NCBI RefSeq assembly: GCF_900113225.1
Contig: NZ_FOZE01000002.1
Location: 62,001 to 126,000 of the forward strand
Direction of reading: 5' to 3'
DNA: 64,000 nucleotides
Origin: Mitsuaria sp. PDC51
Lineage (GTDB): Bacteria > Pseudomonadota > Gammaproteobacteria > Burkholderiales > Burkholderiaceae_C
Below the pieces are notes generated by a model, which worked only from the letters and a program-made list of their open reading frames with translations, was not told the DNA's origin and ran no database searches. This document shows positions 25,954 through 36,278 of the stretch, one piece after another (within the stretch, counting starts at the first letter, position 1; each line of letters starts with the position of its first letter). Position numbers and translations under genes: made by a program.

Positions 25954-27513
25954 ATGGACATCCTGCACAACCTCGCCTTCGGCTTCGAGCACGCGCTGAC
26001 CTGGCAGAACCTGATGTTCTGCGCGATCGGCTGCGTGGTGGGCACCCTGGTCGGCCTGCTGCCGGGCCTGGGCCCGCTGGCCACCATCAGCGTGCTGCTG
26101 CCGCTGACCTATTCGATCCCGGTCAACGGCGCGCTGATCATGCTGGCCGGCATCTACTACGGCGCGCAGTACGGCGACAGCGTCAGCGCGATCACGATGA
26201 AGATCCCGCACGCCAGCTCCATCGTGGCCTGCATCGACGGCTACCAGATGACCTTGAAGGGCAAGACCGGTCTGGCGCTCTTCACCGCGGGCATCTCGAG
26301 CTTCATCGGCGGCACCGTCGCCATCGTCGTGCTGGCCTGCCTGGCGCCGACGCTGGGCGAGGTGGCCTTCCTCTTCGGCCCGGCCGACTACTGCGCGCTG
26401 ATGCTGCTGGGCTTCCTGTGCGTGAGCTTCGTGACCACGGGCAGCCTGCTCAACGGCTTGGCGATGTGCCTGATCGGCGTGCTGTTCGGCCAGATCGGCA
26501 CCGACGTCAACTCCGGCATGGAGCGCTACACCTTCGACATGCCCTTCCTGGCCGAGGGCGTGGGCCTGGTCAGCATCGCGCTGGGCTGCTTCGGCATCGC
26601 GGAGATCTCCAAGAACCTGGACGCGAAGAACGAGCGCACGCCCTTCAACGGCAAGATCCACCTGATGCCGACCTGGGCCGAGTTCAAGCGCATCATCCCC
26701 AGCGCGCTGCGCGGCAGCGTGGTGGGCTCGGTGCTGGGCATCCTGCCCGGCGGCGGCCCGACGATCGCGCAGTTCGCCGCCTATGCGGTGGACAAGAAGG
26801 TCAGCAAGTACCGCCACGAGATCGGCGACGGCGCCATCGAGGGCGTGGCCGGCCAGGCCGCGGCGGACGAGTCGGCCGCGCGCACCAGCTTCATCCCGCT
26901 GATGAGCATCGGCATCCCGGAGAACCCGGTGATGGCGCTGATGATGGCCGCGTTCATCATCAAGGGCATCCAGCCGGGGCCCAACATGATCGGCGGGCAC
27001 CCCGACATCTTCTGGGGCCTGGTCGCCTCGATGTGGGTGGGCAACGTGTTCCTGGTCGTGCTGAACGTGCCGCTGGTGCGCTACTGGCTGTCGGTCTTCA
27101 AGATCCCGTACAACGTGCTGTTCCCGTCGATCCTGTTCTTCTGCTGCATCGGTACCTTCAGCGTCAACAACAACCTGGACGACATCTTCGTCACCGCGGC
27201 CTTCGGCCTGGCGGGCTACATCTTCATGCGGCTGGACATGGACCCGGCGCCCTTGATGCTGGGCTTCATCCTGGGCCCGATGCTGGAGGAGAACTTCCGG
27301 CGCGCGATGCTGATCAGCCGCGGCAAGTTCGACGTCTTCGTGCAGCGCCCGATCAGCGCGACGCTGCTGGGCATCATCGCGATCTTCATCGCCTGGCAGT
27401 TCATCGCCTTCCTCCTGGCCAATCGCAAGGGCGCCAAGCCGGCGGCGGGCGGTCATGACGACGACGATGCCCAAGGCAAGGACGGCGGCGGGGTGACGCC
27501 GCAGGTGGCCTGA
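25954..27513 (+). CDS. tctA: tripartite tricarboxylate transporter permease, TctA family
   Basis: A 519-residue membrane protein with about 11-12 helices. VGTLVGLLPGLGPLATISVL and the second inverted-repeat motif GSVLGILPGGGPTIAQFAAY are the paired TctA signatures; GAIEGVAGQAAADESAART and FIPLMSIGIPENPVMALMM are also conserved. Together with TctB it forms the permease; substrate choice depends on the TctC protein, which may be the Bug protein encoded at 51641-52618 or one elsewhere. The C-terminus is charged and cytoplasmic. A strong terminator follows. Confidence 0.93.
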   Translation: MDILHNLAFGFEHALTWQNLMFCAIGCVVGTLVGLLPGLGPLATISVLLPLTYSIPVNGALIMLAGIYYGAQYGDSVSAITMKIPHASSIVACIDGYQMTLKGKTGLALFTAGISSFIGGTVAIVVLACLAPTLGEVAFLFGPADYCALMLLGFLCVSFVTTGSLLNGLAMCLIGVLFGQIGTDVNSGMERYTFDMPFLAEGVGLVSIALGCFGIAEISKNLDAKNERTPFNGKIHLMPTWAEFKRIIPSALRGSVVGSVLGILPGGGPTIAQFAAYAVDKKVSKYRHEIGDGAIEGVAGQAAADESAARTSFIPLMSIGIPENPVMALMMAAFIIKGIQPGPNMIGGHPDIFWGLVASMWVGNVFLVVLNVPLVRYWLSVFKIPYNVLFPSILFFCCIGTFSVNNNLDDIFVTAAFGLAGYIFMRLDMDPAPLMLGFILGPMLEENFRRAMLISRGKFDVFVQRPISATLLGIIAIFIAWQFIAFLLANRKGAKPAAGGHDDDDAQGKDGGGVTPQVA

Positions 27514-27570
27514 GTCCACCCCCATCGGCTCGGCCCTCGGGTGGGTGCGAGTCCGGCTCGGTCCCTTTCG

Positions 27571-27604
27571 GCCGTCGCCCGCGATCGCGGGCGGCGGCTT
27601 TTTT
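27571..27604 (+). terminator. intrinsic terminator after tctA
   Basis: GCCGTCGCCCGC pairs with GCGGGCGGCGGC (one G-T pair) around GATC, followed by six T residues (27599-27604). It ends tctBA transcription before the convergent urease operon. Confidence 0.9.
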
Positions 27605-27683
27605 GTCGCCGGCGGCAGACGGCCGCGTGAGCTCAGACCTTGCGGGGCCACACGCCGCCGTCGAGCCGCATCGCGGCGCCGGA

Positions 27684-28352
27684 TCAGCGACTGCCGAGCA
27701 TCCCCTTGCGCTCGATGAACGCGACCACCTCGTCCAGCCCGCTCAGCGTCTTGAGGTTGGTCATCACGAAGGGCCGCGTCGGGCGCATGCGTTTCGTGTC
27801 CGCTTCCATGACCTCGAGGTTGGCGCCGACGTGCGGCGCGAGGTCGGTCTTGTTGATCACGAACAGGTCGCTCTTCGTGATGCCGGGGCCGCCCTTGCGC
27901 GGGATCTTCTCGCCAGCGGCGACATCGATCACGTAGATCGTCAGGTCGCTCAGCTCCGGGCTGAAGGTCGCGGCGAGGTTGTCGCCGCCGGACTCGATGA
28001 AGACGACGTCCGCGTCCGGGAACTGCGCCAGCATGCGGTCGATCGCCTCGAGGTTGATCGACGCGTCCTCGCGGATCGCCGTGTGCGGGCAGCCGCCGGT
28101 CTCCACGCCCATGATCCGCTCGGCGGGCAGCGCGCCGCTGACGGTCAGCAGGCGCTGGTCTTCCTTGGTGTAGATGTCGTTGGTGATGGCGACCAGGTCC
28201 CAGCGGTCCCGCATCGCCTTGCACAGCATCTCCAGCAGCGTCGTCTTGCCGGAGCCGACCGGACCGCCGATGCCCACCCGCAGCGGCGGCAGCGTCTTGG
28301 TGCGTCCGGGAACGTGATGCAGCGGCGAGGCGTGGGGCGTGGTGGTGCTCAT
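27684..28352 (-). CDS. ureG: urease accessory GTPase UreG
   Basis: A 222-residue SIMIBI-class GTPase that powers nickel delivery to urease together with UreE, UreF and UreD. The P-loop [12 protein letters not shown] is at about 27-38; other marks are [28 protein letters not shown] (nickel-binding Cys-Pro-His), [16 protein letters not shown] and the [17 protein letters not shown] guanine-specificity region. It is the last gene of the urease operon and overlaps ureF by four bases (ATGA). Confidence 0.97.
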   Translation of the reverse strand: MSTTTPHASPLHHVPGRTKTLPPLRVGIGGPVGSGKTTLLEMLCKAMRDRWDLVAITNDIYTKEDQRLLTVSGALPAERIMGVETGGCPHTAIREDASINLEAIDRMLAQFPDADVVFIESGGDNLAATFSPELSDLTIYVIDVAAGEKIPRKGGPGITKSDLFVINKTDLAPHVGANLEVMEADTKRMRPTRPFVMTNLKTLSGLDEVVAFIERKGMLGSR

Positions 28353-29062
28353 GATCGGAACAGTCGGGAGTACTGGGTTTCGTGGCGCGCCGCGAGGATG
28401 GACAGCATCGGCGCGAAGAGCTGGCGCCGCGCGGGCGGCGTGGCGACGGCCTCGGCCACCGCGGCGGGGATCTCGGCCGCCAGCCGCGCCAGCACGCGCT
28501 GGCCGGCGGTCTGGCCCAGCGGCACGGCCTTCAGCGCGGCCTGCACCTGGTTCTCGGCCCAGCCGAAGGCCTGGGCGTGCAGCGCCTGGTCGACGGGCAC
28601 GTCGATCGTCGACAGCGCGAGCGCCATGACGAAGGCATGGTGGGCGGGCCGCCCCTCGCCGCAGTCGACCAGCAGCGCCAGCTGCGCCGCCGTGGCCATC
28701 GGCTGGCCGCGCAGCCAGACGAGCAGGGACTGCCCCATCTGCTCGCTCTGCAGCCGGGCTTCGGCGCCGTCACGCGTGGTACGCAGCCAGCGGGCCAGCG
28801 CGCGCAGCGCCGGTTCGTCGCCGGCGCGCCAGGCGACGATGCCTTCGGCGATCGCCGCCAGGTCGCCGCGCGCGAGCAGCCGCAGCTGCTGGCTCAACCA
28901 GGCGCCGGCGCTCGCGTCGTCATGCACGTGGCCGTGCTCGACCGCCGCCTCCAGCCCCTCGGAGTAGGAGAACGCCCCGATCGGCAACGCCGGCGACGCG
29001 AGCCAGACCAGCCGCAGCAGCGGCGGGACGGGATCAGTGGTCGTGTCCACAACCCGGGCCAT
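28349..29062 (-). CDS. ureF: urease accessory protein UreF
   Basis: A 237-residue all-helical accessory protein that gates UreG during metal-centre assembly. The hallmark [18 protein letters not shown] is at about 24-41; the C-terminal Arg/Tyr tail ([10 protein letters not shown]) is also conserved. ATG 29062 overlaps the end of ureE by 29 bases. Normal length for the family (about 225-240). Confidence 0.95.
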   Translation of the reverse strand: MARVVDTTTDPVPPLLRLVWLASPALPIGAFSYSEGLEAAVEHGHVHDDASAGAWLSQQLRLLARGDLAAIAEGIVAWRAGDEPALRALARWLRTTRDGAEARLQSEQMGQSLLVWLRGQPMATAAQLALLVDCGEGRPAHHAFVMALALSTIDVPVDQALHAQAFGWAENQVQAALKAVPLGQTAGQRVLARLAAEIPAAVAEAVATPPARRQLFAPMLSILAARHETQYSRLFRS

Positions 29063-29687
29063 GCACGTGCGGCGTCGTGGCCGACTGGATGGCGATGGTC
29101 TTCTTCGGCGCGGCCGCGGGCGCTGGGGCATGGCTGTGCTCATGCGCATGGCCGTGCTCGTGCTCGTGTGCATGGTCGTGCCCATGGCCGTGGTCATGTC
29201 CATGGCCGTGGCCGTGGGAGTGCCCGTGGCCACCAGCCGCATAGGCGCCGCCTTCAGGCTCGAAGCCCTCCTCCACCGCGTTCACGATCAGGTGCATCGC
29301 GCGCAGCATGTCGGCCAGCACATGGTCCGGCTCGATCTTGAGGTGATCGGGCTGGAGCTCGATCTGCACATGGCGGTTGCCCAGGTGATACGCCGCGCGG
29401 ACCAGGTCGAACGGCGAGCCGTGCGACGCGCACGCGGTGATGCGCAGCAGCGGCTGCGGCGCGGCGATCACGCGCACCAGCGAGCCGTCCTCGGCCACCA
29501 GCACGTCGCCGCCGCGCACCGCGGTGCCGCGCGGCAGGAAGACGCCGAGCTCGCGGCCCTGGTTGTCGGTGGCCTGGAAGCGGCTCTTCTGGCGCGTGTC
29601 CCAGTCGAGCGTGACGGTCGCCGCGCGCTTGAGCAGCACCGGCGCGAGACCGGCGCCCTGCGCCAGCAGTTTGGAGACTTGGATCAT
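29034..29687 (-). CDS. ureE: urease accessory nickel metallochaperone UreE
   Basis: A 217-residue nickel carrier for urease. The N-terminal peptide-binding domain (about 1-75) and metal-binding domain (about 76-146) are followed by an extreme tail with His at every second position from 154 to 186 (17 His in 33 residues), then a final [11 protein letters not shown]. Such tails store or deliver nickel. The ATG directly follows the ureC stop codon (TGA-ATG). Confidence 0.95.
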   Translation of the reverse strand: MIQVSKLLAQGAGLAPVLLKRAATVTLDWDTRQKSRFQATDNQGRELGVFLPRGTAVRGGDVLVAEDGSLVRVIAAPQPLLRITACASHGSPFDLVRAAYHLGNRHVQIELQPDHLKIEPDHVLADMLRAMHLIVNAVEEGFEPEGGAYAAGGHGHSHGHGHGHDHGHGHDHAHEHEHGHAHEHSHAPAPAAAPKKTIAIQSATTPHVHGPGCGHDH

Positions 29688-31406
29688 TCAGAACAGGAAG
29701 TAGCGCTGCGCCATCGGAAGCACCGAGGCGGGCTCGCAGTGCAGCAGCAGGCCGTCGGCGCGCACCGCGTAGGTCTGGGGATCGACCTCCATCCGCGGGG
29801 CGTAGGCATTGTGGACCATGTCCTTCTTGCCCACGCCGCGGATGCCCTTCACCGCCACCGCCGTCTTCGCGAGCCCATAGCGCGCGGCCACGCCGCCCGC
29901 GATCGCGGCCTGCGACACGAAGCTCAGCGAGGCCCGCGCCAGCGAGCCGCCAAAGCTGCCGAACATCGGCCGGTAGTGCACCGGCTGCGGCGTCGGGATC
30001 GAGGCGTTGGGATCGCCCATCGCAGCCAGCGCGATCACGCCGCCCTTGAGGATCAGCGAGGGCTTGACGCCGAAGAAGGCCGGCTTCCAGATCACCAGGT
30101 CGGCCCATTTGCCGACCTCGATGCTGCCGACCTCGTGACTGATGCCGTGCGCGATCGCCGGATTGATCGCGAGCTTGGCCACATAGCGCTTCACGCGGCC
30201 GTTGTCGTGGCGCTCGGAATCGCCGGGCAGCTGCCCGCGCTGCTGCTTCATCTTGTGCGCGGTCTGCCAGCAGCGCAGGATCACCTCGCCCACGCGGCCC
30301 ATGGCCTGCGAGTCGGAGCTGAACATGCTGATCGCGCCGAGGTCATGCAGGATGTCCTCGGCCGCGATGGTCTCCTTGCGGATGCGGCTTTCGGCGAAGG
30401 CCAGGTCCTCGGCGATCGCCGGGTCCAGGTGGTGGCAGACCATCAGCATGTCGACGTGCTCGTCGAGCGTGTTGATCGTGTACGGCCGCGTCGGGTTGGT
30501 GGAGCTGGGCAGCACGTTGGCCTCGCCCACCACCTTCAGGATGTCAGGCGCATGGCCGCCGCCGGCGCCTTCGGTGTGGAAGGTGTGGATGGTGCGGCCC
30601 TTGAAGGCCGCGACCGTGTCCTCGACAAAGCCGCTCTCGTTGAGCGTGTCGGTGTGGATCGCGACCTGCGTGTCGGTTACCTCGGCCACGTCCAGGCAAT
30701 TGGAGATCGCCGCCGGCGTGGTGCCCCAGTCCTCGTGCAACTTCAGGCCGATCGCGCCGGCCTCGATCTGCTCGACCAGCGCTTCCGGCCGGCTCGCGTT
30801 GCCCTTGCCGAGGAAGCCCAGGTTCATCGGGAAGGCATCGGCCGCCTGCAGCATGCGCTCGATGTGCCACGGCCCCGGCGTGCAGGTGGTGGCGAAGGTG
30901 CCGGTCGCCGGACCGGTGCCGCCGCCCAGCATCGTCGTCACGCCGCTGGCCAGCGCCTCCTCGATCTGCTGCGGGCAGATGAAGTGGATGTGGGAGTCGA
31001 TCGCGCCGGCGGTGACGATCGCGCCCTCGCAGGCGATGACCTCGGTGCCGGGACCGATGACGATGTCCACGCCCGGCTGCGTGTCCGGATTGCCGGCCTT
31101 GCCGATGGCGACGATGCGGTGGTCCTTCAGGCCGATGTCGGCCTTGACGATGCCCCAGTGGTCCAGGATCAGCGCATTGGTCAGCACCGTGTCGACGGCG
31201 CCCTGCGCGCGGGTGCGCTGCGACTGCGCCATGCCGTCGCGGATGGTCTTGCCGCCGCCGAACTTCACTTCCTCACCGTAGCCGCCGGCGCGCAACGTCA
31301 GGTCGTCCTCGACCTCGATGACGAGCGCCGTGTCGGCGAGCCGGACGCGATCGCCCACGGTCGGGCCGAACATCTCGGCATAGGCGCGTTTGCCGATGCG
31401 GGCCAT
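29688..31406 (-). CDS. ureC: urease alpha subunit (catalytic)
   Basis: A 572-residue catalytic subunit that hydrolyses urea to ammonia and carbamate at a dinuclear nickel site. Visible active-site parts: HIH ligands (His139, His141) in [15 protein letters not shown], carbamylated lysine Lys222 in GLKLHEDWG, and the flap MVCHHLDP (Cys324, His325). The first motif [15 protein letters not shown] is standard. ATG 31406 overlaps the ureB stop (TGATG); a GTG one codon upstream is an alternative. Cytoplasmic, as the UreABC trimer of trimers. Confidence 0.98.
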   Translation of the reverse strand: MARIGKRAYAEMFGPTVGDRVRLADTALVIEVEDDLTLRAGGYGEEVKFGGGKTIRDGMAQSQRTRAQGAVDTVLTNALILDHWGIVKADIGLKDHRIVAIGKAGNPDTQPGVDIVIGPGTEVIACEGAIVTAGAIDSHIHFICPQQIEEALASGVTTMLGGGTGPATGTFATTCTPGPWHIERMLQAADAFPMNLGFLGKGNASRPEALVEQIEAGAIGLKLHEDWGTTPAAISNCLDVAEVTDTQVAIHTDTLNESGFVEDTVAAFKGRTIHTFHTEGAGGGHAPDILKVVGEANVLPSSTNPTRPYTINTLDEHVDMLMVCHHLDPAIAEDLAFAESRIRKETIAAEDILHDLGAISMFSSDSQAMGRVGEVILRCWQTAHKMKQQRGQLPGDSERHDNGRVKRYVAKLAINPAIAHGISHEVGSIEVGKWADLVIWKPAFFGVKPSLILKGGVIALAAMGDPNASIPTPQPVHYRPMFGSFGGSLARASLSFVSQAAIAGGVAARYGLAKTAVAVKGIRGVGKKDMVHNAYAPRMEVDPQTYAVRADGLLLHCEPASVLPMAQRYFLF

Positions 31407-31711
31407 CACAGCGCTCCCTGGATCAGGCCGCGGAATCCCCAGATCTCGCGCAGGCCGGCGATGTCGACCAGCTCGACGGTGCGTTGCTGGCCGGGCTCGA
31501 AGCGCACGGCGGTGCCGGACGCGATGTTCAGGCGCATGCCGCGCGCGGCCTCGCGGTCGAAGCTCAAGGCGGCGTTGGTCTCGGCGAAGTGGTAATGCGA
31601 GCCGACCTGGATGGGACGATCCGCCGCGTTGACCACGGTCAGCACCAGCGTGCGGCGGCCCGGATTGAGCTCGAGCTCGCCGGCGTCGGTCAGCAGTTCG
31701 CCGGGGATCAT
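31406..31711 (-). CDS. ureB: urease beta subunit
   Basis: A 101-residue structural subunit. [18 protein letters not shown] and [19 protein letters not shown] are the usual UreB signatures, and it ends [10 protein letters not shown]. Its start overlaps the hupE/ureJ stop (ATGA) and its stop overlaps the ureC start, so translation is tightly coupled. Confidence 0.97.
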   Translation of the reverse strand: MIPGELLTDAGELELNPGRRTLVLTVVNAADRPIQVGSHYHFAETNAALSFDREAARGMRLNIASGTAVRFEPGQQRTVELVDIAGLREIWGFRGLIQGAL

Positions 31712-32298
31712 GCGATCACCAGCCGGGTCAGCAGGCCCAGGCCCAGCAGCGCGATCGCGCCGCCGGCCGCGCGCGACCAGACCGGCGCCAGCGCGCGCAG
31801 CTTCAGCCCCAGCGCCAGGCCGCCCGCATGCAGCAGCGCCGTCGCGAGCACCATGCCCACGAGCGCCGCGCCGCCGCCGAGCTCGGCGCCATGCGCCAGG
31901 CCGTGGAAGACGGCGAACGCCCCGACCAGCGCGGCCGATGCCGTGGCGCCCAGCCGCCAGCGCGCCGCGGCGACCAGCCCCAGCACCAGCACCGAGGCGG
32001 CGACCATCGGCTCCACGCCCGGCACCGCGAGGCCCTGCGCCCCCAGCCCCAGGCCCGCCAGCGCGCCGACCAGCAGCAGCCCGGCGAAGGCGAAGGGCGC
32101 GGCCAGCATGCGCCGGCCGGTCTGCGTGAGCGCGCTCCACAGCCCCACGGCCAGCATCGCGGCGAGGTGGTCCAGGCCGGTGAACGGGTGCATGAACCCG
32201 GCCGTCAGGCCATGGTCATGGGCGGCGTCGCCGGCATGGGCGGCGGCCACGGCGGGCAGCGCGGCAACGGCCGTCGCGACGAGGAGGCGTCGGATCAT
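31708..32298 (-). CDS. HupE/UreJ family nickel-associated membrane protein
   Basis: A 196-residue inner-membrane protein with a signal-like first segment ending [11 protein letters not shown] and about six further helices. The [18 protein letters not shown] motif (near 37-54) and [13 protein letters not shown] are diagnostic of HupE/UreJ, thought to bring nickel into the cell for hydrogenase or urease. It lies between ureA and ureB, an arrangement seen in other betaproteobacterial urease operons. Confidence 0.92.
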   Translation of the reverse strand: MIRRLLVATAVAALPAVAAAHAGDAAHDHGLTAGFMHPFTGLDHLAAMLAVGLWSALTQTGRRMLAAPFAFAGLLLVGALAGLGLGAQGLAVPGVEPMVAASVLVLGLVAAARWRLGATASAALVGAFAVFHGLAHGAELGGGAALVGMVLATALLHAGGLALGLKLRALAPVWSRAAGGAIALLGLGLLTRLVIA

Positions 32299-32307
32299 GG
32301 GAGGTCC

Positions 32308-32610
<303 letters not shown>

Positions 32611-32663
32611 GGCCTTGAGCGGGTGGGCGGCGACGCGCCATTCTTGGATGCCGGTCCACCGCT

Positions 32664-32679
32664 AGCAAGCCCCATGCCG
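32664..32679 (-). promoter_or_regulatory. candidate sigma-54 promoter of the urease operon
   Basis: On the minus strand CGGCATGGGGCTTGCT aligns with the sigma-54 consensus TGGCAC-N5-TTGCW with GG and GC elements ten bases apart and two mismatches. The predicted start (about 32653) gives a 43-base leader to ureA. NtrC-type control of urease would fit, but no clear NtrC site was found in the short intergenic region. Confidence 0.5.
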
Positions 32680-32720
32680 GTGCGGGCACGGTTCATGCAT
32701 TTCCCGCCCTGCCCCGCCCC

Positions 32721-35700
32721 ATGGACACACCGCCCGCCCCCCAGGACGCCCCGCAGCACATCATCAAGCTGCGGCGGGACTACAACGCCTGGGTCGCCCG
32801 CGAGACGCTGGAGGACTACGCGCTGCGCTACACGCCGCAGCGCTTCCGGCGCTGGACGAGATGGCGCGTGGCCAACACCGCCTTCGGGGCGGCGTCCTTC
32901 CTGATCCTGGAGGCGGTCGGCGCGACGCTGCTGCTGCAGTACGGCTGGACCAACGCGGCGCTGGCCATCCTGGCCACCGGCCTGATCATCTTCCTGGCCG
33001 GCCTGCCGATCAGCGTCTACGCGGCGCGGCATGGCGTCGACATGGACCTGCTGACGCGTGGCGCCGGCTTCGGCTACATCGGCTCGACACTGACCTCGCT
33101 GATCTACGCGAGCTTCACCTTCATCTTCTTCGCGCTGGAGGCGGCGGTGATGGCCTACGCGCTGGAGCTGGCGCTGGACATCCCGCCGCAGTGGGGCTAC
33201 CTGCTGTGCGCGCTGGCCGTGATCCCGCTGGTCACCCACGGCATCTCCGCCATCAGCCGGCTGCAGCTGTGGACGCAGCCGCTGTGGCTGGCGCTGCTGG
33301 TGCTGCCCTTCGCCTGGGTGGGGTGGCTTCATCCTGGTGCATTCGACGGCATCACGACCCAGATTGGGTCGCAATCGGGAACCGCGGCCTTCGACGCGCA
33401 CGCCTTCGGTGCGGCGCTGACCGTCGGCGTGGCGCTGATCACGCAGATGGGCGAGCAGGCCGACTACCTGCGCTTCATGCCGCGCCAGACCGCCGCGAAC
33501 CGACTGGGCTGGTGGGCCGCGGTGCTGGCCGGCGGCCCGGGCTGGATCGTGCTGGGCGTGCTGAAGATGCTGGGCGGCGCGCTGCTGGCCTACCTCGCGG
33601 TCAGCCACGCGGTGCCGGCGGAGCGCGCGGTCGACCCCAACCAGATGTACCTCGCCGCCTACGAGTACGTCTTCCCGCAGTACGGCTGGGCGGTCGCGGC
33701 GACGGCGCTGTTCGTCGTCGTCTCGCAGCTCAAGATCAACGTCACCAATGCCTACGCGGGCTCGCTGGCGTGGAGCAACTTCTTCTCGCGGCTGACCCAC
33801 AGCCATCCGGGACGCGTCGTCTGGGTCGTGTTCAACACGCTGATCGCGTTCATGCTGATGTCGATGAACGTCTTCGAGGCGTTGGGCCATGTGCTGGGCC
33901 TGTACGCCAACGTCGCGATCGCGTGGATCATGGCCGTCGTCGCGGACCTGGTGATCAACAAGCCGCTGGGACTGTCGCCGCCGGGCATCGAGTTCAAGCG
34001 CGCCCATCTCTACGACGTGAACCCGGTCGGCGTGGGCGCGATGGCGCTGGCCTCGGTGCTCTCGGTGGCGGCGCACCTCGGGCTGATGGGCACGCTGGCG
34101 CAAGCCTGGTCGGCGGCGATCGCGATGGTGACGGCGCTCGCGAGCGCACCGCTGATCGCCTGGGCGACCAGGGGCCGCTACTACCTCGCCCGCCCGGCGG
34201 CGGAGATCCCGGCGGCCGGCACCGAGGCCGTGCGCCGCTGCGTGATCTGCGAGCGTGACTACGAGGGCCCCGACATGGCCCACTGCCCGGCGTACCGCGG
34301 CTCGATCTGCTCGCTGTGCTGCACGCTGGATGCCCGCTGCGGCGACCTGTGCAAGCCGCACGCCAGCCTCTCGGCGCAGTGGTCGAGCGCGCTGCGCCGG
34401 GTGCTGCCGCGCCGCGGCTGGGCCTACATCGACACCGGGCTGGGCCACTACCTGCTGCTGATGCTGGTCATCACGCCGCTGCTGGCGACGCTCTTCGGCC
34501 TGCTCTATCACCAGCAGCTGCAGCAGCTGCCGCAGGTGCCGCTGATCGATGCCGCGGCGCAGGACGCCCTGCGCGCGAGCGTGCGCGCGGGCCTGCTGAA
34601 GGCCTTCTTCGCGCTGCTGCTGGTGGCCGGCACGGTGGCCTGGTGGCTGGTGCTCGCGCACCAGAGCCGCGAGGTCGCGCAGGAGGAATCCAAGCGCCAG
34701 ACGCAGGCGCTGATGCGCGAGATCGATTCGCACCGCCGCACCGACGAGGCGCTGCAGGGCGCGCGGCTGCAGGCCGAGCGCGCGCAGGCCGCGGCCGAGG
34801 CGGCCAACCAGGCCAAGAGCCGCTACATCAGCACCATCAGCCATGAGCTGCGCACGCCGCTGAACAGCATCCTGGGCTACGCCCAGCTGATGGCGGCGGA
34901 CGCGGCCCTGCCGCCGCAGCGGCGCCAGGCGGTGCAGGTCATCAAGCGCGGCGGCGAGCACCTGATGCAGCTGATCGACGGCACGCTGGACATCGCCCGC
35001 ATCGAGGCCGGCCGGCTGAGCCTGGAGCCGGGGCCGGTCCGCTTCGACGAGCTGCTGCGCGAGCTGGCCGACATGTTCGAGCCGCAGGCCGCGGCCAAGG
35101 GGCTGCGCTTCCGCTTCGAGCCGCAGGGCGCGCTGCCCGGCTGGGTGCGTGCCGACGAGCAGCGGCTGCGGCAGATCCTCATCAACCTGCTGGGCAACGC
35201 GATCAAGTTCACCGCCGCGGGCGAGGTCACGCTGCGGGTGCGGCACGGCCGCGAGATGGCGACGCTGGAGATCGCAGACACCGGCCCCGGCATGGACGCC
35301 GCGGAGCTGGCGCGCATCTTCGAGCCCTTCGCGCGCGGAACCCGCGGCACCGGTGGCGCGCCGGGCGCGGGATTGGGGCTGACCATCGCGAAGATGCTGA
35401 CCGAGCTGATGGGCGGCGAGATGTCCGCGACCAGCACGCCGGGCCAGGGCTCGACCTTCCGGGTGCGGCTGTTCCTGCCGGAGCTGCACGGCCGCATCTG
35501 GGACACGCCGCGCATGCGACGCGTCGCCAAGGAGCGCATCGGCCTGGACGGCGCGTCGCCGCGGGTGCTGGTGGTCGACAACGAATCGGATGATCGCCAC
35601 TTGCTGATCGAACTGCTGGAGCCGCTGGGCTTCACCGTCCGCGAGGCTTGCAGCGGTCACGACGCGCTGGACCTGGTCGCCGCCGGCTGGGTGCCCGACG

Positions 35701-36278
35701 CGGTGCTGATGGACCTGGCGATGCCGGGCATCGACGGCTGGGAGACGATCCGGCGGCTGCGGCGCATGCTGGGCGACCTGGGCGTGCAGGCGCCCGCCGT
35801 GGCGGTGGTCTCGGCCAACGCGTTCGAACGCGGCCAGGACAATGACGCCGGCATCGCCGCACGCGACTTCATCCTCAAGCCGGTGCGCCATGAACTGCTG
35901 CTGGACTGGCTGACCGAACGGCTGTCGCTGGCGTGGCGGGCGGCGCCGGACCGGAGCGTGGCGCCGTCCGCGCCGGCAGGGGCCGCCGCCACGTCGACCG
36001 CGACATCGACGGCCACATCGACCGCGACATCGGCCGCCACGCCGGTCGCGGTGCCGCCGCCGGCCCGCCTGGCCGGGCTGCGCGAGGCGCTGCAGCTGGG
36101 CTACTACCGCGGCGTGCTGCAGCAGCTCGACGCGATCGAGGCGGCCGATCCGGCCTGGCGTGGCTTCTGCGACGCGCAGCGGGCGCTGGCGCGCCAATTC
36201 CAGTTCGAGGCGATGCTGCGCGGCCTGCCGCGCGGCGAGGACCTCCCGAGACCGACCGAGTTGGGTGACCCGAGATGA
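32721..36278 (+). CDS. NCS1-type transporter fused to hybrid histidine kinase with receiver domain
   Basis: A 1,185-residue membrane sensor. Residues about 30-490 form a 12-helix NCS1 (purine/cytosine/hydantoin-type) permease: YTPQRFRRWTRWRVANTAFG, MDLLTRGAGFGYIGSTLTSL, then TNAYAGSLAWSNFFSRL. Residues 507-547 hold eight cysteines (507, 510, 522, 530, 533, 534, 540, 544). Two more helices follow (about 577-597, 628-646), then HisKA with SHELRTPLNSILGY (His708), HATPase (about 805-920: LINLLGNAIKFTAAGE), and a receiver with phospho-acceptor Asp998. A conserved-looking helical tail closes the protein. It probably couples nitrogen-compound binding to phosphorylation of the overlapping LuxR regulator. 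Divergent from ureA; the ligand is unknown. Confidence 0.9.
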   Translation: MDTPPAPQDAPQHIIKLRRDYNAWVARETLEDYALRYTPQRFRRWTRWRVANTAFGAASFLILEAVGATLLLQYGWTNAALAILATGLIIFLAGLPISVYAARHGVDMDLLTRGAGFGYIGSTLTSLIYASFTFIFFALEAAVMAYALELALDIPPQWGYLLCALAVIPLVTHGISAISRLQLWTQPLWLALLVLPFAWVGWLHPGAFDGITTQIGSQSGTAAFDAHAFGAALTVGVALITQMGEQADYLRFMPRQTAANRLGWWAAVLAGGPGWIVLGVLKMLGGALLAYLAVSHAVPAERAVDPNQMYLAAYEYVFPQYGWAVAATALFVVVSQLKINVTNAYAGSLAWSNFFSRLTHSHPGRVVWVVFNTLIAFMLMSMNVFEALGHVLGLYANVAIAWIMAVVADLVINKPLGLSPPGIEFKRAHLYDVNPVGVGAMALASVLSVAAHLGLMGTLAQAWSAAIAMVTALASAPLIAWATRGRYYLARPAAEIPAAGTEAVRRCVICERDYEGPDMAHCPAYRGSICSLCCTLDARCGDLCKPHASLSAQWSSALRRVLPRRGWAYIDTGLGHYLLLMLVITPLLATLFGLLYHQQLQQLPQVPLIDAAAQDALRASVRAGLLKAFFALLLVAGTVAWWLVLAHQSREVAQEESKRQTQALMREIDSHRRTDEALQGARLQAERAQAAAEAANQAKSRYISTISHELRTPLNSILGYAQLMAADAALPPQRRQAVQVIKRGGEHLMQLIDGTLDIARIEAGRLSLEPGPVRFDELLRELADMFEPQAAAKGLRFRFEPQGALPGWVRADEQRLRQILINLLGNAIKFTAAGEVTLRVRHGREMATLEIADTGPGMDAAELARIFEPFARGTRGTGGAPGAGLGLTIAKMLTELMGGEMSATSTPGQGSTFRVRLFLPELHGRIWDTPRMRRVAKERIGLDGASPRVLVVDNESDDRHLLIELLEPLGFTVREACSGHDALDLVAAGWVPDAVLMDLAMPGIDGWETIRRLRRMLGDLGVQAPAVAVVSANAFERGQDNDAGIAARDFILKPVRHELLLDWLTERLSLAWRAAPDRSVAPSAPAGAAATSTATSTATSTATSAATPVAVPPPARLAGLREALQLGYYRGVLQQLDAIEAADPAWRGFCDAQRALARQFQFEAMLRGLPRGEDLPRPTELGDPR

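Noticed and set aside
25924..28224. 766-codon minus-strand open frame
   Set aside because: Its lower end is ureG in another frame and the rest is antisense to tctA.
29037..31595. 852-codon plus-strand open frame
   Set aside because: Antisense to ureE, ureC and ureB, which show complete catalytic motifs.
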